NCBI GenBank assembly: GCA_031216915.1 | Contig: JAUFNR010000074.1 | Coordinates: 102,171-166,170, forward strand | Origin: Pictodentalium vernedei | Taxonomy: Eukaryota > Mollusca > Scaphopoda > Dentaliida > Dentaliidae | DNA: 64,000 bases | Reading direction: 5' to 3' | In this document: piece by piece, positions 55,958-64,000 of the stretch | How positions within the stretch are numbered: position 1 is the first letter of the stretch | How the letters are laid out: each line of letters begins with the position of its first letter | Notes under the pieces: generated by a model | The model's input: only the letters and a program-made list of their open reading frames with translations | Told to the model about the DNA's origin: nothing | Databases searched by the model: none | Translations under genes and position numbers: made by a program

Positions 55958-56134
55958 AATTTGGGAAGACTAGACGCGAAGACATTTTGTCGATTTCCGC
56001 TCAAAGCATCTGCAAATGTTCCCGTTCCAGGGAGCGTATAAAAAGGCATGTGGGGTTGTGGGTGTGAAGCATCTCCAAACAAACCCCAAACATTCATACA
56101 ATTTACTTCTTTAAGTCTGTCAGGGGTCAGTCAC

Positions 56135-56751
56135 CTCACAGTCCTGATGAAACGTGGTCTTAGTTTCCGAAATTCAGTTAATGTTTTTATCAAGAATGTA
56201 ATTTTCCCCCATTTTGCTAACTTTTGCCGGGAAAAGGCCCTAAGGTGCTATATAAAAAAAGTAATAGAATTTTGTTTATTTTGAATTTCCCACCTCTGAT
56301 TTTCCTTAAATTCAAATTAAATATACACAAATTATACATTAAAGTGGAGGCTGGGGTGTATAGACCATGAAACACACATGTAATCAACTCTTCGAGTTGA
56401 CAGCAGGCACCACTGGTTCCTGGACGTCTGCTACCGTATTCGTATCAGAATACAGTAGCAGAAATCCACGTAGCAGTGGTGGCTGTCAACTCTGATTTGA
56501 TTTCATATATTTTTCGTGCTCTATTCCTCCCAACCTTCATTTTGATGTATAATTTGTGTATATTTAATTTGAATTTAAGGAGAAATATCAGGGGTGGAAA
56601 TTTGAAAATAAACAAAATTCCATTACTTATATAGCACCTTAAAAGTGCCTTTTCTCGGAAAAGATTAGCAAAATGGGGGAAAACTTACATCTTTGTTAAA
56701 ATATTTTGACTGAATTTTCGATAACAGATCTCGTTTCAACAGGAGTCTTGT
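56135..56751. repeat. 617-bp palindrome of F-family repeat
   Basis: Two inverted F-family copies meet at about 56443. The inner hairpin 56394-56492 begins GAGTTGACAGCAGGCACCAC and ends GTGGTGGCTGTCAACTC. Outer parts such as AAATTAAATATACACAAATT and ATTTTCCCCCATTTTGCT match on both arms. Arms are about 300 bp with roughly 85 percent identity by eye. Confidence 0.85.
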
Positions 56752-57129
56752 TTTGGATACAAAACTAGGAAAAACCAAATTCCTCGATTTCTGTTCAAAG
56801 CGATCAACTGTTTCTCGTTTTAATGCAGGGTGAAGATAGAGGAAGGGGTGGCCATCTCCATCAAACATTTTGTCGGAAAATGCTCAGCCTTCAGAATGTT
56901 TTAGACTTAAGCCCTTTTTCTTGGTAAAACTTTGCAAAATGGAGGAAAATGGCGTTTTACTTTAGGTGCCACATCAGTAGGGGAAATTTGTTTACTTTGA
57001 AATTCCATCCTCTGATCTTCCATATATATTCAATTTAAATAAGAATTTGGATGCCCAAGCTTTGTTCTTGGATATCTGAAGCACATTCGACAGGAGTCGT
57101 TCTCCTGAAATATTTCTGTTCAAATACAT

Positions 57130-57320
57130 ACGAATATGACAGCACTTCCAGGAACCAATGGTGACTGTTGTCACTCATGTGAGTTGATTGCATATATTTG
57201 ACGTGTTCTGTTCATCACAACCTTAGTTTTTATGTATAATTTGTGTATTTAATTCGAATTCATGGAATATCTGGGGTGGAAATTTCAATGCAAACAAATT
57301 TCTCTTTATAGCACTTAAAA
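57130..57320 (-). repeat. Interspersed F-family repeat, inverted copy
   Basis: TTATGTATAATTTGTGTATT and GGGGTGGAAATTTCAATGCA match the reverse complement of the F-family phrases at 56205-56440. The adjacent TTTGTTCTTGGATATCTGAA at 57060 matches, inverted, GATATCCAAGAACAAAGC at 61889. Confidence 0.65.
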
Positions 57321-57429
57321 TGTTTTTGTTTTTTTACTGAGTTTTCGATAACTAGTTTTGGTTGCTAAAAACGGACAGTTTGGCGTTTCTTTCTGAAAAC
57401 TGACGAAACTTTTTATTGGTCGGTCGAAC

Positions 57430-57800
57430 ATTTTGGGCCAGTGGCGAACCTATGGAGAGGTGGGGGGGGGGGGGGGGGGGTGCATTTCCCCAGAATTTTA
57501 GCTCCCCGCTAAAAATCATTGGTTCAAAATACATTAAAAATTAAAATGAGTTAAAATCATGGTCCTCAATATTGGACTACGCACGCTACAAATGACTCAG
57601 ATTCGCTCGAAGAGCACAAAATTTTCTCGAGGTGTGGGCGTTTAGTCGTAACTGGGGGTCTCCGAATGTTGCCCTCCCCCACTTCCCTTGGGGGACGGGA
57701 AAACGATCGGGAGGGTCTTGTGAGAACTTAGGGGGACCCAACCGAAACCCCTTCATATAACGGCCATTGAAATACCCCCCCCCCCCCCAAGAAAACTAAA
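57430..57800. other. G/C-run region, possible hAT-like fragments
   Basis: CAGTGGCGAACCTATGGAG at 57440 resembles a hAT-type end. G-run at 57463-57480 and C-run at 57776-57789. Nothing else recognised. Confidence 0.35.
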
Positions 57801-58225
57801 TAAAAAAAAACTAGCTAAAGCAGTATGGGTAGGACTACTTACCGAGAACAACCGAGAACAAATTAAAATAATAAATAAAGGCAAAAACAAATATTAATTG
57901 TTAGCATATAGGTGCTCTGTGTTGTATATAAAATAAGAAAAGTCAAATTTAGAGCTTTTCGACCGATTCACTCTGTGGTGATGGGGATTATTTATCAATT
58001 TTGTATTCGCCGCCAAACCGAGAAGAGACTACTCGCCGAGAACAAGATTGTGACTGTTAATTAACACTGACTTCGTGCAGTTTCATTTGTTCTCGGTTCA
58101 AAATTAATAATTCCCATCACATTGACTTTAAATTTGTTTTTGTTTTTTTAAATATAGAAACACAATTCCCATCACCATTTACCAGGGCTTTGGACCTGCA
58201 AGTCAATAGCAGTTACATAACATGC

Positions 58226-59460
58226 CGGTAATACTTTTTGCCGGTAAAAAGGACGGTATCCGGTAAAAAGGACGGTAAGTGTATAAAAACTACGTTTTAA
58301 AGTACTAAATGTACCTCTGAATGTGTGAAAAGTGATTATTTAAGGAAGCTTACGCAATAATAAATATATGGAAGGAAGTTTGAGTATTGTTTGTTTTATT
58401 GTAGACTATTTTCAAGACAAAATAGATCATTTCGCCATCGACACCGATCGACACGCCATTTTGTGCAAGGAAAACAACGATTTCGCTGAGGTGCACAACG
58501 GGGTGAATATTATCATACTTGCTCGACGGAGGTGTAGCTAATTTTAGATGTTTCTGTTCACTACGAGGGGATTTAACAAAGATTTTTGGGAGAGAAACCA
58601 TTTATAATTTGAAAATAGTCTGCAATAAAACCAACAATACTTAATCTTTGTTTTATATTGCGCACGCTTCATTTAAATTTGGGGCCCCTCAGCCCCCCCC
58701 CCCCCCCTCCCTCCGGGCCCACCACTGTGAGCTCACACACAGGGATTGGTGGAGTGAGCACAAGGGGCCCAAGTCTTAATAGACTCGTGTGGGTATCACT
58801 AAGGTGGGACTCTCACATGAATCCAGAACTAGTATCCACTGATGTATGGTTGGTTTTAATATTTATTATCACTTCGGCATGTGTTTGGCGAAACGCTAAC
58901 TGAAAATAAAATATGAACCTCCGTTTAAAAAAAAGCTTGAACACAACTTTTTGCCGGTGAAAAGGACGGTAAGCGTATAAAAATTGTTTTTAAGTACTAA
59001 ATGTACCTCTGAAAGTGTGAAGTGACAATTTAATGAAGCGTGCGCAATATAAAACTAAGATTAAGTATTATTGGTTTTATTGTAGACTGTTTTCAAATTA
59101 TAAAAGGTTTCTCTCCAAAAAAATCTTTCTTTTAAATCCCATCGTAGCGAACAGAAACATCTAAAATTAGCTATACCTCCGTCGAGCAAATATGATAATA
59201 TTCACCCCGTTGTGCACCTCAGCGAAATCGTTTTCCTTGCACGAAATGGCGTGTCGATCGGTGTCGGTGGCGAAATGATCTATTTTGTCTTGAAAATAGT
59301 CTACAATAAAACAAACAATACTTAATCTTCCTTCTATATATTTATTATTGCGTAAGCTTCCTTAAATAATCACTTTTCACACATTCAGAGGTACATTTAG
59401 TACCTTAAAACGTAGTTTTTATACACTTACCGTCCTTTTTACCGGCAAAAAGTATTACCC
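58226..59460. mobile_element. 1,235-bp element with 440-bp inverted arms and 8-bp duplication
   Basis: Ends CGGTAATACTTTTTGCCGGT (left) and GGGTAATACTTTTTGCCGGT (right, other strand). The arms (about 58226-58670 and 59020-59460) match at about 95 percent by eye, so the element is young. TAACATGC at 58218-58225 and 59461-59468 is a perfect 8-bp target duplication. Near 58949 a further inner copy of CTTTTTGCCGGTGAAAAGG makes the right arm a MITE with two ends of its own. The middle carries a C-run (58694-58707) and CCCACCACTGTG. The arm encodes a peptide (SSKYDNIHPVVHLSEIV) in both copies, but no known domain. Confidence 0.85.
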
Positions 59461-59564
59461 TAACATGCGTCCAGATTAAAAGTTCTGTCAATTCCAATTA
59501 TTGAGCCACATTAAATTGCGGATTTCAAAAGATGAATTTGGTTCTCGGTGTGACATATTACTGA

Positions 59565-59885
59565 AGGCGTTTTTTTTTCGGCAACCGATATGGCATTAAA
59601 TAGACAGCTTCCTTTATTGTCGGACTTTCATTGCGCAAGAAGATTTTCTCCCTTCTTGCAGCATCAAAAACTGACCCATTGTTGGCCGCTGCTGTGAGCC
59701 TCAAGTGAGAATCTTCCCAGGCAAAAGAACCAGACTTGTACAAGCAGCAAATGTGACTCAGGGAAGCCTTAGACAAATGAGAAAAACGCCTTAACTTTCA
59801 GTTTCTCACACTCCAAGTGATACCAACAATCACAAATATCACAAGCTATGCTTCTGATTTTGTGGCACTCTTCACCACATTTTGT
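59565..59885 (-). pseudogene. PHD-finger-like coding fragment inside the 2.45-kb element
   Basis: The minus strand from about 59883 reads CGEECHKIRSIACDICDCWY then HLECEKLKVKAF, and after a one-base frame change SHICCLYKSGSFAWEDSHL and AARREKIFLRNESPTIKEAV, stopping at 59558. The pattern C-x3-C ... C-x2-C ... W-Y-H-x2-C ... C-C is close to a C4HC3 PHD zinc finger; CDxC-x2-WYHxxC is its most conserved part. It begins just inside the right arm, where a transposon-encoded or captured exon would start. With a frameshift and no continuation it is dead. Confidence 0.55.
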
Positions 59886-60286
59886 TCTCGGCAAGTAGCC
59901 TCTTCTCGGTTCCGCGCCGAATGTGGGAATTAATAAATAATCCCATTCACTGTAGACCTGGCTGGTTCAAAATTGTTTTGTTACTAATTTGTACATAATA
60001 TATAGTAGATACATGCCTTTTACGTCAACAATAAACTTTTATTTCATTTTGGAAATATTATTTTGTTTTGTTCTCGGCAAGTAGTCTCTTCTCGGTTCGG
60101 CGCCGAAGGCAAAGGATTAATGAATAACCCCCTTCACCATAGACTTGGTCGGTCTAAAGTTGTTTTTTTTTTCTAGCTTTCACATAGAGTACCTATATGC
60201 CAACAATTAATATTTATTTTTGCCTTTATTTATTATTTTAATTTGTTCTCGGTTGTTCTCGGTAAGTAGTCTCACCGAAGCAGTAT

Positions 60287-60607
60287 TCGTATTTTTAAAA
60301 TTGGTCCGGGCCAAACCTAAAAAAATTTCCCGGGATATGAGGGTCGAGGCTGATTTTTAAACACGCCTTTTCGAGCATATTGAATGACAAAACTAAATGC
60401 AAAAATTGTCGGGGCTTCGACAGAAGCACCCGGGGGGGGGGGGGGGGGGGGCTGATCTCGGTCTGGGCACAGGTACTCTGCACAAGCTGTGAAATCGAAA
60501 GAAAAAAAATTGATAGCATTTTTTAATCGATTCTGACGTGCCCCCATAATGGTAAATATTAACAAGGTACACAACTCGCTTTTCGAAAACGATATCACTC
60601 GTCTTCG
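60287..60607. other. No gene seen
   Basis: Contains a run of about 20 G at 60430-60450. Pro-rich minus-strand frames across it are artefacts of that run. Confidence 0.55.
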
Positions 60608-60609
60608 TT

Positions 60610-61512
60610 ACACCCCCTCAAATTTGATTCACATAACGTATCCAGTAGTACTCAATGTCAGTGGAAAGGGTAATGAATAAGCTTTACAGTGGTGTATTAC
60701 ACGACCGTTGGGTTCTTGGGTTGTTCACAACTGGGAGAAGTCGCAGAAAAGGCCAAAAAACATTTGGTCGGACAAGATACTGTTCAGTGGAAAGTGAGTT
60801 ACGAGCGACAATTCAATTTATTATAAATAATTCGAGGTCCCATTCTTTATGGAAGGCAAATTCAAATATTAACAGTATACTTTTATCAATTACTAATCTC
60901 TGATCCACATTCATTTTCTGGCGATCACATTTGCCGTTTATACATTTTTTTTAACCTTCCCTTGAAAACTCTAAAGGCATCCATAGAAGCGAAGATGTTC
61001 ACAAAAACATCCCTTTGGCTACTATGGATGCCGAGAAAATCATACATGAAAACAAGCAATTGGAGAACGGGGAAAATGTTGGTGCGAGTGACCGTATCTG
61101 TGGACGCCAACAACTTCATGAGGTTTCAAGTGACGGCTAAAAAGTGTATAAACGGTAAATGTGAACACCAGAAATGAATAAATGTCAACCCAAGATTGAA
61201 AATTGAGAAAGGTATACGGTTACGGTTAATATTTGAATCTGCCCTCCATAGACAGTGGTACCTCGAATTATTTATAATACATATCATTGGAGAATCGTCG
61301 CTCGGAACCCAATTTCGACTGAACAGAATCTTGTCCAACTAAATGTTTTTCGGCCTTTTCTGCGAATTCTCCCAGTTATCATGAACAACTGAAGAACACC
61401 CAACGGTCGTGTAATACACCACTTTAAAGCTTATTCATTCCCCTTTCCACTGACACCGGGTACTGCTGGATACGTTATGTGAATCAAATTTGAGGGGGGG
61501 GGGGGGGGGGTA
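60610..61512. mobile_element. 0.9-kb fold-back element, arms about 330 bp
   Basis: Left arm from CCCCCTCAAATTTGATTCAC at 60612, right arm ending GTGAATCAAATTTGAGGGGG at 61478-61497, extended by a G-run to 61510. Inner matches include ACACGACCGTTGGGTTCTT / ACCCAACGGTCGTGTAATAC (inverse) and CCGTTTATACA. Arms about 80 percent identical by eye. Short frames in the centre (60962-61177 and its opposite) have no known domain. Confidence 0.8.
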
Positions 61513-61629
61513 TAACACCCGACAATTTTCCCATTTTTTATAAAAAAAAATAGCTTGAAAAACATTTATCTTTGATGTTGTCATAATTTTTCTGGTTTTC
61601 AAAACTGCGCAGCTTCAATAAATATGACT

Positions 61630-61840
61630 ATTTTAAAATGCTGTAAAAGTTATGGGGAATTTGTCTTTGAAATTGCTCTGATATTCCATAAAATCCAATT
61701 AAATAAACGCCAATTATACATCAAAATGAAGGCTGAGATGCATAAAACACGGAAAATATTTGCAATAAACCGAGGAGTTGACAGCAGGGCACCAGTGGTT
61801 TCTGAAAGTGTGCTATCGTATTCGTACCAGAACTGATAAC
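61630..61840 (+). repeat. Interspersed F-family repeat, copy with half hairpin
   Basis: TTATACATCAAAATGAAGGC, GAGTTGACAGCAGGGCACCA and CTATCGTATTCGTACCAGAA match 56320-56445 and 39330-39430. Confidence 0.7.
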
Positions 61841-62328
61841 CAAAAAAATATTTCAGGTAAACAAATCGTGGCTAAATGTGCTTCAGATATCCAAGAACAA
61901 AGCTAGGTATTCAAATTAGTCTCCTGTGCAGCTCACCAGATATTTTCTGATCGACTTGAACAAAAAATGAGAGCATCACCACCAAACAACAGTATTCGAC
62001 GCGTTTTAATGTCAGGGAGCCATGTCGATTATACATGTTTTGATCACAAACGTTTATTTCTGAGCTGGGCATAGCATTCTAACAGTGTGTCATAAACTAC
62101 GCCCGATAGCGGTCATTTTGACACCACACCTCTGCACCGCAATTAATTCAAAAGTTACAGCTAATTTTATCTTTTCGAAATTAAGGTTCACGGCACCTCT
62201 TGGTCACATTTATTTCAAAAGCTACTGGTACTCCCTCTACCCCACCCAAACCCATTGTACAGAAGTGGAGCAGATGTTTACAAAACGTGCTGACATTTAC
62301 TCTTCAAAGTTGAAAGAAAATATACGAA
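61841..62328. other. No gene seen
   Basis: A frame at 62085-62333 has no known domain. The segment 62276-62340 (GTTTACAAAACGTGCTGACA) is related to 62715-62790. Confidence 0.5.
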
Positions 62329-62710
62329 ACTAGGAATTCAAATGTTCAGTAATATATTTTTTCAACTGTTTCAGATATTAGATGCATGTAAAAAACAAAC
62401 CCAAATGCCAACCTGATATTCACCGATTAGTTAAAAATGAATGTAACAACTCAAAAAAATGTAAATGCACATTTATGACAAGCTAAAGCTAAATGGTATT
62501 TATGACATATCAGCAAAGTTAATACAAGCACTTAAGTGAACTCAAATGTATCGGAAGAGTGGATTGTCATAAAACACCTGCATATTCATTTTTATCGAAT
62601 CGGTGAATATCAGACAGGACATTTTAATGCCTGTTCTTCACGTGTATAAGAATAAGTTGAAAACATATAAAATTACTGAATATTTGAATTCCTAGTTCTT
62701 CAGTATATCA
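62329..62710. repeat. 380-bp imperfect palindrome
   Basis: CTAGGAATTCAAATGTTCAG at 62331 is inverted as CTGAATATTTGAATTCCTAG at 62676, and CCTGATATTCACCGATT at 62411 as AATCGGTGAATATCAG at 62599. Arms of about 130 bp. Confidence 0.75.
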
Positions 62711-62804
62711 TATAGAAGTTTACAAAACGTGCCTCAGCTGCCGCCATTTATTCGTCCGAGTTGAAAGACTCGCATATACTGAAGAACTAGGAATTCAAAT
62801 ATTC
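62678..62804. repeat. Perfect 31-bp inverted repeat around a 65-bp loop
   Basis: GAATATTTGAATTCCTAGTT plus CTTCAGTATAT at 62678-62708 is exactly inverted at 62774-62804. The loop resembles 62276-62330. It shares its left arm with the palindrome at 62329-62710. Confidence 0.9.
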
Positions 62805-63040
62805 ATGACGGCCATGACCCCTATTTGCGAATGCATCACGCGAGGGCGTGATCACACACCTAGAATTTGGAAATAGGGCCTAAACATTTGAAAATCCTGT
62901 TAACTATAGGCCTCCATGGGAATTTGACCGGGATTTTCAATCATCTGTGTCGATATTTATAATTCTTTATATCTTGAAGTGAGAAATTATCCTTTCGCCA
63001 TACAGTATCCCGTTGCAGACCGAAGTCCCATGCGTTCACC
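62805..63040. other. No gene seen
   Basis: Spacer between the palindromes and the terminal tandem repeat. Confidence 0.5.
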
Positions 63041-64000
63041 GCCCGTGGGTGAGGCATATAAGAGGAGGGGGGAGGGGGGGCAAAATATACAATTAGCTGT
63101 AACTAGGCCTGCATATCTCCCCCCCACCCCATGTCACCCTTATCAAATTCCTGTAAACATGGATATGACCTTTACAATGATTGTTTGGACTTTATGCTTG
63201 GCTGAGTGTAAATAAAACCTATTTATTTTTTCAAACTGTTTCTACTGTTTTTTGAAGGTGAGGGGAATGATAGTAAGACCAGACATCTCCACCCTCTTCC
63301 ATTTTTGTCCAAAAATTGCTGCAAGGTTCTAAAATTGTATGTTTCACTGCTCTCGTCATTTAACCAGACCTGGATATATCCCCCTCCCCCCCCCCCCCCC
63401 CGCCCACTCCCACCCCGATGTCTCCTTATCAAAGTCCTGTGAACATGACCTTTACAACTATTGATTGGACCTTATGGTTGGCTGAGAGCGAGTGTAAATG
63501 AAACCTATTTATTTTTTTCAAATGGTACTATAATTTTTTGAATGGGTGAGGGGGTGGAGATAATCAAGCGTGGACATCTTCCCCTCCACACTCTTCCATT
63601 TTGTCCAAACAATTGCTGCAAGGTTCTAAGATTGTCTATTTTTGACTCGCTGTTCTTGTTATTTAACAGTATACGATTGGAAGAATTTTTTCTTCCAAGT
63701 TTTCTGTATTGTATTTTGACATGGGTGGGGAGGAGGCGGGGTAGAGAACCAGGCCTGGATACCCCCCCCCCCCCCCCCCACACCCCACGTCACCTTGTCA
63801 AAGTTCTGATAACATACAACCTTGAAAACCATTGTTTGGACATTGGTATGGTTGGGTGAGAATGTAAATAAAACCTATTTATTTTTTCAAATGGTTTCTA
63901 TCGGAATCTTGTGAAGGAAAAGATAATCATATTTGACATGAACTGAAAAGAAATGCACAAATGTACGTATTCAAGAGTTTGAACAACTTTTCCAATGTTA
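63041..64000. repeat. Tandem repeat, about 290-370-bp unit, running off the right edge
   Basis: AAACCTATTTATTTTTT falls near 63216, 63502 and 63870. Each unit also has ATTGCTGCAAGGTTCTAA, a C-run before CACCCC (63381-63401, 63761-63779), TATCAAAGTCCTG-like and CCTTTACAA segments. Two to three copies are visible, differing in C-run and spacer length. Confidence 0.8.

Larger units (their letters stand above)
57827..60277. mobile_element. 2.45-kb inverted-repeat element with 9-bp duplication
   Basis: Ends GGGTAGGACTACTTACCGAG (left) and CGGTGAGACTACTTACCGAG (right, other strand), both continuing AACAACCGAGAACAAATT and matching well for over 90 bp. Flanks AAGCAGTAT at 57818-57826 and 60278-60286 are a perfect 9-bp target duplication. 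The right arm is itself a tandem of two about 195-bp modules starting TTGTTCTCGGCAAGTAG (59881 and 60073). GGG-type ends with 8-9-bp duplications fit Merlin or Mutator-like elements, and I cannot choose. It hosts the 1,235-bp insertion at 58226. Confidence 0.85.

Overview
The window reads as intergenic or intronic DNA of a marine invertebrate, probably a lophotrochozoan and most likely a bivalve or other mollusc. The basis is indirect: CR1/Jockey-like LINE fragments, a tRNA-derived SINE, a Tc1 transposon, a Polinton, a DIRS retroelement, and repeat families ending in GGAC microsatellites plus hairpin tails of the type CTCACCTGA...TCAGGTGAGCTAAAAA, which I know from molluscan genomes. A brachiopod, annelid or basal deuterostome is not excluded. 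I found no intact protein-coding host gene, no rRNA, no functional tRNA and no CRISPR array. Nearly every open frame over 60 codons is a transposon remnant or runs by chance through a tandem repeat.

Layout. 0-5 kb: LINE 3' fragment, a small fold-back with 49-bp subrepeats, then two linked repeat families, M (about 140-bp monomers) and P (five panels with paired ATGGC/GCCAT motifs). 5.5-8.0 kb: 168-bp tandem repeats between TACCCCCGCTT inverted ends. 8-9.3 kb: unassigned. 9.3-20.0 kb: fossil Polinton (structural protein, membrane/coiled-coil minus-strand cluster, major capsid protein, packaging ATPase) split by a 6.1-kb fossil DIRS element whose inverted terminal repeats and internal complementary region are still visible. 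20-29 kb: tandem array, MITE, a second P family copy, then a 5-kb M array with higher-order structure (four-monomer blocks of 566-572 bp, paired into about 1,138 bp). 29.5-40.3 kb: LINE 3' fragments, a 1.9-kb nonautonomous element, a LINE ORF1 remnant, a terminal-inverted-repeat element and minisatellites.

41.0-46.8 kb is the most unusual object: a 5.8-kb fold-back element with about 105-bp terminal inverted repeats, inverted arrays of a 144-bp unit, and a 4.3-kb CpG-dense core of 11-12-bp units whose orientation flips at one palindrome near 45,639. It is flanked by a 9-bp near-perfect direct repeat and encodes no recognisable protein. 47.8-51.6 kb is a nest: a Tc1 copy abutting a LINE that is split by a hAT-like element, itself carrying a piggyBac-like MITE with a long hairpin.

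52-64 kb holds a SINE, hAT-like fragments and a dense set of inverted-repeat elements. One is 2.45 kb with a 9-bp target duplication and a PHD-finger-like coding fragment; it contains a second, 1.24-kb element with a perfect 8-bp duplication. The window ends in a 290-370-bp tandem repeat. Poly(G)/poly(C) runs of 10 or more are unusually frequent, especially after 49 kb. Taken together this is an accretion zone of transposable elements in which fold-back architectures are strongly over-represented.
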